Notes under the pieces: model-generated | What the model was told of the DNA's origin: nothing | What the model saw: the letters and a program-made list of their open reading frames with translations, nothing else | The model's database searches: none | Position numbers and translations under genes: made by a program | Origin: Symbiodinium natans | Lineage: Eukaryota > Sar > Dinophyceae > Suessiales > Symbiodiniaceae | DNA length: 64,000 nt | Reading direction: 5' to 3' | Assembly: GCA_905221605.1 (NCBI GenBank) | Contig: CAJNDS010002323.1 | Location: 332,501 to 396,500 of the forward strand | Shown: piece by piece, positions 27,111 to 42,100 of the stretch | Numbering within the stretch: the stretch's first letter is position 1 | Layout: each line of letters opens with the position of its first letter

Positions 27111-30100
27111 CTCAGTTTCAATGTGGGTTGGCGTTTAGGGTTTAAGTTTAGGGTTTAGGGTTTGGGGTTTGGGGATTGGGGTTTAGGGTTTAGGGTTTAG
27201 GGTCGTTCAGCATGGCTTTTATTTTTGTCGTATCACAGGCCTTGAAGATTTATTGCAAATAGGGCCCCTAAACCTCTGAAGCCCGGAGCCTATAGAAGCC
27301 GTGCAGCCTACCCTGGGCATTTCGTTCTCTCAGTGCGTTCAGGGCGTGCAGTTTGGGGAGCAGCCTCTCACCTGGCATGTTGATGATTTGCCTTTGTTGG
27401 GCGCAAGGGTTGCCATATACCTAAACCCTAAACCCAACCCCAAAACCGACTGTACACCCATGTAGCTTAGAGTTGCCTCAAGGCCCCATAACTTGGATCA
27501 TAACACAGAGAGAGCCAAAAAATCGAGACATGGTTTTTTTCTCGCCCCCCCTCCCCCTGTACTCCTAAATCTCGAAGCCACTAAGCCTGAAACCGAACCT
27601 TCTTGTTTGAACCGTAAACCCTAAACCCTCCAACCCGACAACCCTACACCCTAAAGCTGTTCAAAACCCTGCCCAAGTTTTCTAGGTTGCCTGCGAAAAT
27701 CCCCGATGTTGCGGCACTCAAGGCAGGGTTCCATCGAAAGCAAACCGGCACCCTGCCCCGGAACCCCTCGTGATCCTCCCTAAACCCCAAACCCTCGAAC
27801 TTAGGGTTTGGGGTTTGGGGTTTAGGGTTAGGGGTTTAGGGGTTTGGGGGTTGAGGGGTTAGAGTTTAGGGGTTTAGGTAAACCCTAAACTTCAAAACCG
27901 AAAAGCATCAGCCCTTCATCCCCAAGCCCTAAACCCTCTATACCCCCCCCCCCCCCCAGGTTCCCCTCTTAAACAACCTTAATTGGGTTGTATTATCCCT
28001 AAATAGCCTCAATTATGGGGGAACCTGGGGGGGGGGGGTAGTACAGAGGGGTAGTAGGGGAACCGATGAGAAACCCTCAACGCTATGCACCCTGATGCCC
28101 TGAGCCCATACGGTAAGGGGTCTAGGATGTCAGGGTTACGCCCGGAAGCCACCCAGCGAGGCCCACGCCAGACCTGGAAGTCGCAGTCCTGACATTCAGA
28201 GTTGAGGGCGTTTCCTTGAACATGGGGGGGATGTAGGTTTAGGGTCTAAGTCTAGGGTATCCCGTATATACCCAAAGAGAATCATAATTGCCGTATGACT
28301 GCAAGGTGGGGCTGCGGAGGGATTTTCCGGCGATCACAGGGCTACCCGACTGGCCTGGGGTAACTTGCAATCAAGCGAACCCTCAACCCTGGACCCTCAA
28401 CCCCGGGGTCAGTCCAACTTCCCCCACCCACCTTGAGGAGTTCGTACTCAGGCGCAGTCACGTCATCTCCATAGCCGTGGTTGACACCCCGCAACTGCAG
28501 GAAGGGTGCAGGCTTTCGAATCCCTCCGAGTTGTGCTTTATAGTAACAATCACCAAATGCCAAGAAGGCTTGTTGGTTAGCCCTGCTATCGAAGCAAGCA
28601 GCCCCTACTCAGCAGGCAACACAGCTGTGACAGAAACCTGAAGAAGCCTAATTAGGGTTTGTAGGCTAGGATGTTCCCCCTATGCTAGCAGTCCTTAATA
28701 AGGATTATAGTACCCCCTATGATAATCCCTATGAAGGACTGTCAGTATTAGGGGGAACATCCCAACCCTAAACCCTAAACCCTAAACCCTAAACCCAGAA
28801 CCCAGAAAACCCTAAACCCTGTAAACTCTAAACCCCAATTCATAGGGTTCAGGGTGGGGGTGGGTGGGGGCCTCCGCGAGGATGTCGAGGTTCCCGCCGC
28901 CGCGGTGCACACGCTCCGGCTCGGGGAACCTGGCGCTCGAAACCTTCCCAAAGCCTCAGAAACCCCCAAAACTCCCAAACCCTAAAGCCCAAACTCCTAA
29001 ACCCTATACCCTAAACCCTAGAACCCTAAACCCTATAATCCTAAACACTGAACCCAACAACCAGAATTCTCAACCCCTGAAGCCCTGAAGGCTTCTTGGG
29101 TTTCGGATTTCCTTTTGCTTGGGGGCTTTTGGGCTTTAGGGCTTTAGGGCTTTAGGGCTTTAGGGCTCCAAGGCTTCAAGCGCCTCGGGAGGCTTTAGGG
29201 GGCATAGGGGGTTTGGGTGTTTAGGGCTGAGGCTTTCGGATTCCGGGTTAGACACTTAGGGTTTATGGTTAGGACTTGCGTAGCACCAGAGAGGCTTTGG
29301 GAAGAACCCGAAGGCATTTGGCCGAACGCCGAAAGAAACAGCAGCGACGTGAAGAACCCTGCAAGATCTCGCAAAGCCCGACACATGCCAACAGCCCGCA
29401 ACTCCAGTCGCCCCGAGCTCGATAAAGCTCCTAGGACATGATGTAGGGGCTTATTTCGCTAGAGTGGGGTTGGGGCGAGTGGGCAGTTTACACTGTCAAC
29501 GTGTTCCAGGGACTGCTAGGGGACGATGTTGATTTGACAAGCCGTGAGCAACAAGAAAAACGCCGCACACACCGAACCAGCCGCCTGAATGAAATGCGTT
29601 TGACCTCAGCTTCAAGGTCTGCGGCTGAACGCTATCGGCATGTTGCGGTTCGGATCTTGCTGCGGGTTTGGGGTTTAAACAATCACTTTGGGGTTTATAG
29701 CGGTCCTCTCAAGGTGCAGTCAGTGTGTATCGAATTCAGCAGAGACGAAATGTTTGCACCGCTTGTCAGACCATGGATGGCGTGACCGGTTCAGCCAAGG
29801 GGGGGAAAGGGGCATCCGATTCCTTCTGCTCGCATCGCCTGTGGGCAGTTGCACCCGATTTTCATAGTATAGGTTACCTGGTTAACTTGTCATCCTATGT
29901 AAAAGTATCCCGTTCGGAGGAGACACCACCCCCTTGGTACCAGTAGCACCATGTGGGGAAGCCATAAACCTTAAATAGCCCACAACTAACATCTCCAAGA
30001 GACGACACATTCACATGGCGGTTGGTCTCATCTTTGTGCCCTGTTGGGCTCTATCCTAGAAGATCCTCCCAATATTCTCGGGAACCGCCCAAACAAACCC

Positions 30101-33100
30101 ATAACGAGATGAACCCCCACGTCGGATCCGAATGTCGGACGCTCCGAGTGTCAGTGGACCAACATGTGGCTCAACCTCGGAGCCCTAACTTGCAAAGCCA
30201 TAAAAGCTTAAAGCCGCAACACCAAACAAGCCCGAACCGTAACCACTGCCCCCCCTCCCCCTCCTCCCCCCCCCCCGCCCTCCCGGCCCCCAAAAAAGAG
30301 CCAACTTCTCTGACCCCAAAGTGAGTTGGGCGAACTTGAGTTGCAACCAGGGCACGAAAGCTGGAGGCGGGTCCATGGCATTCCTGTGTAAGACTTCGCA
30401 GTAGGGTTTAGGGTCTGAGGCTCCGCGGCTTGTTCAAGATTTGGCTTTGGGGGCTCAATTCCTGTAAAAACCGCCCAAGGCACAAGACCAAATCCCAAAG
30501 CACTCTCTCTAAATGGGGGTTGGCAAAATTTCTGGATCCTTTTTGAAGGGTTTAGGGCACTTCAGGGTTTAGCTAAGTTTAGGGCCTAGGGCTTGAGACA
30601 AAGCAATTACCCCATCCCTTAAAAGCCTGGCAATGAGTGCACCGACCCTTCAGGAAGCCCAGGGCTTGTATGGTTTGGGGATGTTTGGGGTGTAGGGTTT
30701 GGGGAGGTCTTCAGGCTGAGATTCCTAAACCCACACGTAAGCTCTGCCCACGAAGTTTGTCCGGAGAAGAACTGCGCGATTTGTGCGCGTGCCCCGAGCC
30801 CAGCAAGTGCTGTAGATCTTGGAAGGGGAGGAAAGGAGTCGAGAAGCGGAATTTCCCAGATGTGCCCTCATAGCCCTGCAATAGCAGCTCAAACCCTCAA
30901 CCCTCAACGCTCACGCTGAAGCAGCACTCGCGGACGAACATCCTTGCGCGCACCCCATGTTTCATCTCGTACTATCCTATACCATGGTATGTGATACGAC
31001 ATTCCTGAGAACTACATACTTGTACTAAAATATGCTTATTCTCTCAGCCCTGGAACCCTAAACGCTGAAACCTAGAACCCTAAACCCTCATTCGCGCATT
31101 CGAGCCCTATAGAAAGCCCTTGCGAACGCCGCTCCCCAGTCTCAGGGGCCCTGCTCCATCAACTCATCCAACTCCTTGCAGGGCTTAGGGTTTTTTGGGG
31201 GTTTAGGGTTTAAGGGGTGTAGGGGGTTTCGGGTTTAGGGGCTTAGGAGAATGTAAAGTGGTTGGTGGGGAGCTTAGGGTTTTATCTAAGGCAGCTCTTC
31301 GATCCTCTCGGGGGTTCGGGTGGGTTCGAAAAGTTTCGGCTCGAGGGTGCATTTGGGGGTTTAGGGTTTAGGGTTTAAGGGTTAAGGGTTTAAGTTTAAG
31401 GTTTAGGGTTTAGGGGCCCGAAGCCCCTAAAACACAAAGTTCAGGGCCCTCAAAGCAGGACCGGGCCAGACGAGGAGGCGTGTTCAAAAATGGAACAAGC
31501 CGACAAACCCCTTGGGGCCTAGGGTTTGCAGGGTTTAGAGGTTCAGATGCCTCGTCCTCAACCGGGAACCCCGAGCCGTCTTTCTTGATTCTGTCTCGTT
31601 TTGGGTACCGTGTTACAAAAGGAACTCCTCAGCCCAAAACTACGTGAACAACTTTTCAATCCTCTGAGTCCCAACCAGCGCAGACATAAACCCATTGACC
31701 AACGGTACTTGCAGCTTCATCGGTACCTTTTCGTCGGGCCAAAGCAACCTGTACCATAACCCTATCGACCTCCAAGCAGGTAGGAAGACTACTCGCTCTG
31801 GAATTTCCTCTCTATCCCTTGCTCGGCGTAGGGCCTAGGTTTGGTTACAGGGCCTACCTGCCGAAAAACGTGCCATGTGCAACTCGCTGCAACGGTCACT
31901 GTGCTCTCAGGTTTTTGGTCATGGCTCATGGGTTTGAGGCTTCAGGGCTGGGCTGTGGCTCATGGCTTTGGGCTTAAGGCTAAGGGTTTAGGGCCTAGGG
32001 CGTGTATGATTTGGGGGTCTTCTCAATGCGCCTGCCTTCATGCGCTTCTGCCGCGTGTTGGCAAGAGACTGCACACCTGTGGCTGTGCGGAAGCTAGGCC
32101 TAAGCAGCCCAACCGCGAAAACGAACAAGAGTTATAGAACTATGTCATAGAACTATAGAAAGACAGGACATGCTAGTAGGTATAAAAGGGTTACTGAAAA
32201 ACTGCCTTTTTGCGGGGTTGTTTTCCTTAAGTCTAGGACCTAAACCCTAAACTCTAACCCCTAACTGGTAAGCCAGATGAGACTTGAGACCCTTAGGCTC
32301 AGACATAACCCTGGACAAAAAGTTTAGAGGTTTAGGGCTGTAGGGATTTGAAATTAGGGCTTCATGGGGTTCAGGGGTTCAGGGGGCCTCGACATACCTC
32401 TGCAACCGCCCGCCGAAGACCACTGGGGTTAGGCGTGCTCCCTAAACCCTACACGTGCTCGGTCAACTTCTTATAGATCCCAACAACCCACTAACCCGCA
32501 AACGGATCCCACAGGGAAATACGGAAGCACAAAACCACTCAACGCCCAACCCCGAAGCCAAAACTCCTCAAACCCGAAACCCCAAACTTCAAAACCAACC
32601 CTAAACCCTAAATCCTAAACCCTAAACCCCCTTTCAAACATCTTGCATTACTAAACCCTGAGGATCGAAACTGTTGGAGCCTCGGTTTACCTTGATGAAC
32701 TCCTCAAGCTCTTTCTTCTTCTTTTCCTGGACAAGCACAGAGCCGGTCTAGGTTTAGGGTTTAGGGTTTAGGGTAGGGGTTTAGGGGTTTAGGGTTTTGG
32801 GTTTCGGGGTAAAACCTCCACATGACTCAGGCCTGAAGATCAAACTTCTTCTTCCAGTCAGCCATCTTCTGTTCCTTCTGCCGGATGAAGTCGGTGTAGT
32901 TGCCTGTGCCCACCACGAGGATGCCCCACACCCGAAACCTCCAAACTCTCATAAAATCCCGAACCCTAAACCTGCTTACTCGGCCGTAAAGGGCCCCAAA
33001 CCCTAAACCCGAAACCCTAAACCCTAAACTCTAAACCCTAAACCCTGGTGTTCAGAGTGCCTTTGTAGGTGTACGTCATGCCCTCGACTGTCTCGACCAC

Positions 33101-36100
33101 TCCTTGGATGCTGGCATCGATGGGGCCAAGGGATTGGGGGGGGGGCTGTTTCAGGGTGAGGTTCTGGGGTTTAATTAGGATTTAGGGTTTAGGGTTTAGG
33201 GCTTAGGGTTTAGGGTTCATGTTTGCATGGCTGCGAGGCGAACACTAGAATCCATGAAGCATCATGCCTGCGTGTTCCACATCCGCATCCCAAAGCCCAA
33301 GCGCAAGCTATCCAACAGACACCCGCAAGCCCCCATGCCTATGGGTATAACGGTATAACCCTAAACCCTAAACCCTACACCTATGAGGCCCTGAAAGCCT
33401 TGCAAGCCCTGAAGCCTGGCCACTCCGACTTCATGCACGCTAAGGCGGTAGCTTTGACATCGTGGGAACGGGGGTTGAGTACTTTGAGATCTCTCGGCTT
33501 GTTTGACACCATGTTTGGTTGTCATTTTCTTGTGAGATTCCATACTCGGTGGTCTTCTGCCATATGCGCAATTCACCGAAAACGTGCTGGGCACCTAACT
33601 CCAGCTAAGCCCTAGACCGTCCTAGACCCCAAAGCCAGCATGAGCCCCCCGTCAAGCTCGTAACTGCCAACAGGTCGCTGTTGCATGTGCGGTTCATGAA
33701 CTCACGGTCGTGCGTCACTACCTTGGCAACCAAGAAACCTTCTAAATAAAGCAAGCGGCAGGAATGGGATCTAGGGCTTGGTCTTTGACTGCGATGTCTG
33801 AACACTACATGGGCTCGATTTAGGGTACCCTTTAAAGGGCCATCTTTTTGGGACAACCCTGAACCCTGTAAAACCAAGACCTCAGGCACATAAACCAGAA
33901 CCCAAAACCCGAAGACTTCAATCCTAAGCCCTGGCTCTGAGCCCTATTTTCTGTTGGGTTTCTTTTCGCTGTTGCTTGGCCACCTTGTTCAGAGCGGAGT
34001 GGGGGGGACCCCTTACGGCCTGAGGGTGTGAGAGGTGTTGGGGGGACTTTAGAGTTCGGGGGTCGAGCTTGGGATGGGAGCCTTCGAGCCTCGAAGCCCA
34101 AACCTTTCCGGCTTTAGGAGCTTTAGGGCCTTTACGGTTCAGGGTTGGGCTGTTCCCCCGTATTACAATAGGGGGTACTATAATCCCGATGAAGGACTGC
34201 TTGTCTGAGGGGGAACATCCCAAGTTTAGGTTTTAGGGCTAGAGCTCAGGAGAAAAAAGGCCCGCGAAAGCTGCGCGACGGGAGTCGGACAAACACGGGG
34301 CCTGGAGCTTGGGCGGGTGAAGTCGAGGGACACGAGACCTTTAACAGCCCCAAGCCCCTAAACCCCACACCCTTTACAGCGTAGAAGTTTCAGGACCAGG
34401 CATGTTAGGATTTCTACTTGGGGGTCTAAAGCTCAACGGGCTGGTGCTTTAGGTAAACCCACGTCCCTAAACCCTAAACCCCCCGAGCTTCGTGCGACGA
34501 CCGGGCTCTGCAAAACTCTGATGAACTTTTCGAGCCACTCAACCTGGCAGTCCATGAGGGGGCCAAGGCCAAAGACATTACAACTACAGAGGTCTCGGTT
34601 GGGATGTTCCCCCTTGTACTAACAGCTCCTCACTAGGGATTCTCGTACCCCCTGTTATAATCTCCATTAAGGACTGTTATTTTTAGGGGGAACATCCCAA
34701 CTTTAGGGTTTAGGGCTCCGGGTTTAAGGAGGGTTAACGGGTCTGAGCACAACCGCAACTGTGAATCAGCGACGGCCCCTAAACCCCAGATCCTGAACCC
34801 TAAACCCTGAACCCTAAACTCCAAACCCTAAATCCTGAACCCTAAACCCCAAACCCTAAATCCTGAACCCTAAACCCTAAAGCCTGAAACCTAAACCCCT
34901 AAGAAGGGCCACAGCAAATCGTCGGTCGACCGCTTCAAGGTCCAGGTGGTTCGTCGGCTCGTCGAGGAGGAGGATATCAGGCCTGGGGGAGGCAGCAAGC
35001 TGAAAGACGGGAAAAGGTTTAGGGTTGGGGCCTTCGAGATTTTGGGGCCTTAGGGTTGCCGGGGGGCCGGATGTAACCCACGAGGTGGGAAGGGGGCAGA
35101 GTAGCAGCTAGAATTTTCGAATTTGCAGCAGGTGTGAAATGACAGACGAATAATAAAATTAAACCCCTAAAGTCTCCTCAGGACCCTTTGCAAGAAAGCG
35201 ACGCAGAAAGAGGCTGAGAGAGAGAGAAAGAACCAAAAAGGGAGGGATGGACAAAAAACGGAACAGAGAGAGAAGGGCCATCACCAAGACCCTTTCCAGC
35301 CAAACTAGGTTAGGGAGCTTCGGGCCGGGTAGACTTCTTGTAGGATAGCGAAGGATCGAGATGGGGCCGGGGACCCTGCTCATCAGGGCATTGGGGGAAA
35401 GGCGAGGGGGGTTTGGTGGCCACAGAAAGGGTTTGGTGTTGGTGGTTGCTGGACCGTGGTTGCTGAATCAAGAGATTAGGGAGGGCCTGGATTCGTTAAG
35501 CTTGATGGCGCAGTCTATCAAACTTACTTCTCCGTAAGCCAATCTTTGGATAATTGCTCTTGGCGTTCCTTTCGGTGTAGACTTTAGGGTGCTTACCCAG
35601 GGGCAGACTCCGGGCGTTCGAAGAGAATCTTTAAGAAACAATGTATTCCTCCAGGCCCTGAACAAAGGGCAGCGCACAGAAGTCTGAGCCCCGGACGACC
35701 GCATCAAGATCTTGCTGACACCGATTCGGACCTGGATGAGTTTAGAAAGGCTCAAGGGCCCAAGGCGACTCACCGAGTCAACCCTTTCAAGCAGTCAACT
35801 GGTGCAAAAAAGCAGGCTGCCATCTGGGGTTTTGGGGTTTAAGGTGTAGGCTATAGGGTTTAAGGTTTTGTTTGTGTACTAGCGGTACAGGAGATAGGAT
35901 GTAACGCTTCGGGGATACACTTGGCCTAACACCCCAAACCCATCGGTCACCCTTTCTTTATACCATATGATGGCCACTCCAAGTTGCACCAACAGACCCG
36001 CCATCCCGATCGGAGAAAGCCAAGCAATGTCAACCTGACCTCGTCCACAAACCCTGAACCCCACACTCTAAACCACAAACCCCAAACCCTTTGTAAATAC

Positions 36101-39100
36101 CCTACCCGGGGCATTTTGTCTCCTGTCGTGGAGGGGGCCCCTTCTGCTGCCCTGCTGAAAAGGCAGTCATAGGAGGGTTTAGGGTTTGGGGTTGTACAGG
36201 AGGTTTGGGGTTGTACAGGACCTCAGTCCTCCCAGCCCTAAACCCTAAACCCCAAAACCCTAAAACTCACGAGCCTTCCATCCGCCGCTGAAGAGGCCGA
36301 CCTCTCCAGGCTGGAGAGGGTTTAGGGTTTAGGGTTTCGGGTTCAGCAGCTCCGGATCGAGCAGTTTTACGGCTCTGATATAACACCCACTGACCCAGAG
36401 AATCCCATAACATTGAGAAAACTAAAATACAAGTGTTCTCCAATCATCTCAGCTTCAAAGGCTTATGCTTGAAACGAACGGACACAACAAAAACACCTAA
36501 TATTGTTAACTTCATTTTCTTGCCACTGCGTCAGCCTCCCCACGCCCCAAACCCCAGGCCTTGAGGCCCTGAAGGCCTTGAGACCCTAAACTGCAGGCCT
36601 TGAGACCCTGAAACCCTAAACCTCAGGCCTTGAGGCCCTGAAACCCAGGCCTTGAGACCCGTAAACCCCAGGCTGAGGCCTGAAACCCGAAACGCCAGGC
36701 CTTGAGGCCCCGAAACCCAAAACCCCAGGCCCTGTGGCCTTGAAACCCTAAACCCCAGGCCTTAAACCACGAACTATTGGCCTTAAACCACGAATATGGG
36801 TATGGGCCTCAAGCCACGAATTATGGGCCTTACACCACGAATTATTATGGGCCTTAAACCACGAACAATAACCAGACCCGTTTCGTCGTTTAAGGCCCAT
36901 AATTCGTGATTTAAGGCTGAAGGGAACGACTGGCCTTAAACCACGAATTGTGGGCCTTAAACCACGAAGGTCATTAAAGTTTCAAGGTTTAGGGTTTCGG
37001 GCCCTGGGATATCCCCCGGGGCGGGCAGTTTGTTTTGCGCGCATGGTTCACTTAAACCCCACATTAACAACTTCGAAGGGCCTACCTTGGGCTTCAGGCC
37101 GCCTTTTGTTGCTTTTGGATTGCGGGCTGATCTCTTTTGTTTGTGCGGGATCAGGTCTCGGGATAGGGGGCCTGAAGGCTTCTGGGAAATAGGATGCGGC
37201 ACTTGGGGGGGGGGGGGGGGCGGCATGTGCATTCAAACTCGTGGGCCGTCTTTTTTCATGCCCTGGAGCCTCAAATTCAGATCATCCCCCCAAAGGAGGC
37301 CACGGAGGCATTGTCAAATGAAAGACCTCACCGAGGATCCCCCAAACTCTGCCTGCACTCTGATGCACTCAGCAACCCGAAGCCCTAAGCCCGCCCCACA
37401 AGGCCCACAAGCCCTACAAGCCTGAAGTTTCTGGGGCCGCAGGCTCGAGGTTCAGGTGTCAGTTTCACGTCGGGGTTTTAGATGCTTAGGCATTGAACAT
37501 AGGGTTTACGCTCTTAAGGGGGGCTGCGGGGCGTATCCTTCACACTACGATGCGCAACCCTGAGCCCTAGTCCGTAAAGCCCCACGCGCGAAATCCTAGT
37601 CCCGCCCTATACATCCAATGTCGCCCTAAACCCCAAACCCCAAATCCTAAAATTTAAGCGCAACTCTTTCGTGAAAAGGTGAGCCTTCCGATCGAGGTCA
37701 TCTTCTAAGAAGCCTGCCTCAGATTGAAGCTACGTAGGGTTTTCATGGGGTTGATGCCGCTACTAGTACAGGTGTGTAGGGCCCATACGGGTCTATAAGC
37801 GTGCTCCAGATGTACATTGGCTTTGGGGATTGATTCAGAGTGCCCCACTAGGCAACAGGAGACGGCGTCTTGCTGATGCTGGTGTGCTTTGGGCCCCTGT
37901 GCATAGACAGCAGCAAGGTTTTGAGACGCAGGGCTTAGGCCCCTAAGGCCCTGAGGTTGTACCCTTGGGGGCCCGCCTTCAGTATCGCAGTTGCAGTACC
38001 TTGAGCAGTGCAGCCTCACGGGTACGAGTTTGAACCCTGAACCCTTAATCCTACCCACAAGCAAGGGGGGATAGGTGTAACGGTAACTAGGTTCCTCAGC
38101 CGCCAGAGAAGAAAGAGGATCCCCCTGGTTTTCCAAAGCGCTCATAAGACATCCTAACTCCTAAGAAGTAGGGGGGATATCACTGCCCTGAGCCCTGCAG
38201 CAATGTCTGTCGAACCGCTTGTGGGTACCTTAAAAGAATCCCAACATACCTTTTTAACGACTCTGGAAACCTCCATCTCAACAGGTCTCCAAACCCCTAC
38301 CCCCGCTACTCCATACCCTAAGCTGGGTGGATGGCAATATTCTTGATCATGTCCAGCTGGTCATCCAGCTTGAAGGTCTGCCAAAGATTGCGCCCAAATC
38401 TAGACGCCTATCAGGGCCTGTAGATCCTCAGGTAGGGTTGAGGTGCCTCTCCATGGCTGTACGACTTTGCTTCCTTCATGTTCTCAGCTTGGGAAGCAGC
38501 AAACGTCCCTCACCCAACCACAAGAACGGAATGTAATGCAGGATGCAAACAAAATGTCCCCTCACGAGCTCTATATATAAGTAGATTGTAAAAGCTACCC
38601 CAACATACCGTTTTAGTCCAAGGCCCCTAAAATCCCAAACCCTGATAGGATTCAGGGGGATGCAACACCTGAGCAAAAAAGGTCGGGACCCAAGCCAACT
38701 GGAGACTGCAGCTTGCAGCAGACAGTCACGGAGGTTTAGAGTTCACGGTTTAGAGCTTCGAGCGACCACGACTCGGAATGGTTGTTGGTAAGGTCTCGAA
38801 GGTGGTCAGCACGACCAGACGACGACCTGCTAGCTCTTAATTCTTGGGCTAGGGTGTCGGGTTTAGCGTAACCTGTGCAAGGCTCAGCGGCCGCTGATTA
38901 GACAAACCTAAACCCTAAACTCCCTAATGTTGAACCCTTTTTAATGTGTTGGCCCCCCATCCCCCTCCCCCTGAACAGTCGAGGCTGGATTTGAAAATGT
39001 TTAGACGCTCCCGGGGTTCATATTAATATCATTTTTAATAGGGAGGAGTTTAGATAAGTTTAAAAGGGGCAGCGATGCCCGGCTATCTTTTTTAAAGGCG

Positions 39101-42100
39101 CGCCACGTGGAATTTTCTTACGGCGCCCGGGCGATCTGTCTTTAAAGAGGGACTCCCAAACAGTCAGTGTGTCCTGAATAATTCAGCAAAATGGACTTAA
39201 TAGAGGAGGCCCCTACTAAACAGGGTCCAACATTAAACTTCCTAAACTCCCTAAAAACACCTAAAAACCCTAAACCCGGCTGTGAAGCCACGGAAAGGCT
39301 CTTTCAACATCTTGCCGGACTTGTCGCAAGCCAAGCCCCAACACTTCTCGGGGTCCGCGTGGCCCAGCTTATTCAGAATTGACAAGGGGCGCCCATCTTT
39401 GGATCATGGGGAAATGAAAAACCCTAAGCGCTCTAACCCTGAACCCTCTAACCCTAGAACCCTCAAACCCAAACCCCCTACAAACCTACACCCCTATAAT
39501 CCTATAACCCTTAGAACATCTTAGAACCCTATACCCCCTATAGCCCATTCTTAAAAAATTGCCAGGCTCTGGCTTCCCCAAGAGCCTGCATTGCATCGGC
39601 TTCCGCGTTGAGGTCGGCGTACCTGGTGCTGAGGTGAAGGGTTTGGGGTGATAGGGTTCCAGGGTTGTAGGGGTTGTAGGGTTCTAGGGTTCTAGGGGTT
39701 GTAGGGGTTGCAGGGTTGTAGGGGTTGTAGGGTTGTAAGGTTGTAGGGTTGTGTCAGTTTATAGGGCTATAGGGTGTGGGGTGTGCTGGGTTTAGGATTG
39801 AGGCCAGGGGAGAGCGGCCTTGGTCTGGTCGTCTAGGCTGTGTCAGGGTGATGGACTTGGCGATTTGGGGTCTCTAGAGACCCGCCTGTTGCTGAGACGG
39901 TCCATGGCCTGCGCATTGTCCGGATCCTCCGTAGCCAGGGCCTGAGGGCGTTTGGCCGAAGCCCTAAACCCTTGAACCGGCGCAGAGAAAAGCCCAACTT
40001 TCCCAAGGAACATCGAGGGACTTTGTACAACTGACTTGGGGGGGGGGGCCTGTGACAGGGAACCCCCACCCCCCTCAAAAAAAAACTCATGCCCCGCACC
40101 TCCCCCCAACCCTAAACCTACTTACGGCTTAGGGCACGACACGCCGTGCGAAGCATTCTTGCAGCGGCGAAACTTAGAGTAGCAGCCCTCCATTTGCCCA
40201 CGGAACAAATTCAAGCCGCGATGTCTCAACCATGCCAGCCTGGCCAGAGACACTGCCATATACGCTTAGACGCTCCAAAAGTAACCGTCACTTTCAAAAT
40301 TGTTCTTCTACCTCGCCAAATCCAAAGGGGTTTAGACCCTCTGCCCTAAATCCGAAAATCCGTAAAAAAATGCGAGCCCCATCAGCCCAAAACGCGATGA
40401 GCGCTAATGATCCCATGAGCCCTGTACTGCCCGTAAGCCGTGTAAGCCCTTTAACTCCCATCAACCAACCTCATGAGCCCGAAAACCCCATACAAGGTAT
40501 ATCATCCCTTTGCGCCCCTAAACCCTAAACCCTATACCCTGAAATGCCCAAAGACATCAGCACCCCCACCCCCCCACCCCCACCCCCCCCCATGAACTCC
40601 ACAAACCGTCATCCCTACGCCCGGTGTCAGGCAGCATCCGCCTCCATCTCGTTTTGGACCTTCTCCATCTCTTGAAGAACAGCCTGGCATGGCCTAACCC
40701 CTAAACCCTAAGCCCTGAACCCCAAGCCCTTTAAACCCTAAGCCTAAGCCCTAAATCCTGAAGGACCATGAAGGGTTTTGGGGGTGTTTCGGGTTCAGGT
40801 TTGAGGGTAGAGATGCAGGTTGGAGGCCCATGAAGGGCTCAGAGGGACTTCGGGGTTTGTGGGTGCTCTTCTCAGGCTGAGCCTTGGGATGCCAGGTGGC
40901 TTCAGGGCTCAGGGTTCAGGGTGTAGGGCTAGGCCCTGACGCCTGAACCGCAAGAAACCTCCGGAAACCCTTAGGGAGTCGTGGGGAGCATTAGGGAACC
41001 TTGGGTCAGGCGCCCCCCTTGACCTCCGTCAATACTTCGAAGGGGCGCTAAACCCTTTAAACCTTCGACCATCAGCCCTCACTTAACAAGTTTGGGGTGC
41101 AGGGACTAAGGGTTAGGATTTTGCGACCTTTAGGGGTTTAAGATTAAAATGCGGAGTTCGACTTTCTAGGTCCTCCCAGAAGATCTGGGATTGGGAGGAT
41201 CATGGGCATTTGGGAAGAAGCAGAAGCCAAAAGAGCGAACCACGGGAACGAAGCAAACTGAAAAGAAGCACCTTTGCTTTTTTACTTGTGATTTTGAGCG
41301 CTTCATTCTCGTGATTATTGCATCTACTGGTATGTAATTCATTCAGAGAACGACAACGAATCCAGTGGACACGCTCGGCAAGAAAACAATTTATGTTCAA
41401 TGCTTGTTTTTCAGAATGGAGTTTTGAATCGCATGTCCACTCACTACCTTGGCCAAGCCGGTCACAAGCCGGTCAACAAGCCGAAACGGAACCCCCCCAT
41501 GAGTCCATCCCACAAGTAACGGCTAACCTTTACAACGGGAGCATGGGAAACTTCTTGAAGCAGGTGTGGGAATGATTGGAGGATTTGATCTCTTCTTGTT
41601 ATACCAGGTTAGCAAGCCCAGGAAACAAAGCAGCTTAAAGAGCATTAATTCGCCGAGGCCTCGGGCCGAAGGTGTCTAGGTTGTCAGAACAAGCACCCCC
41701 CTCCTAATCCTCCCCCCAAGCCCAAAGCCACCTTTTTCTGCCTGAAAAGGGTACCCCCGTGGGCGACCACAATCTGAAAGCGGACGGTTCGCAGGAGCAA
41801 GGTTGAAGCCCCGCCTAGCAGGACCCCCCCACGCCGTCCCCCCCCCCCCCCCCCGCCCCTGCCACCACCCCCCCCCTCCTTGAGAGGCCTGGCTCAACTT
41901 TACGATCAATCCAAGCCGAACCGTCTCAACCCTCAACCTTGAACCTTGAACCCCAAACCCAAAAAAAACCCTCAACACCCTAAACCCCAAACCATAAATC
42001 ATAAACCCGGAACCCTAAACCCTAAACCCAACCCTTATTGCTTGGGGTCCAGCGACTTGGGCGCTGCGGAATCACCATGCTCACGCGGATGCGCTGGGCC

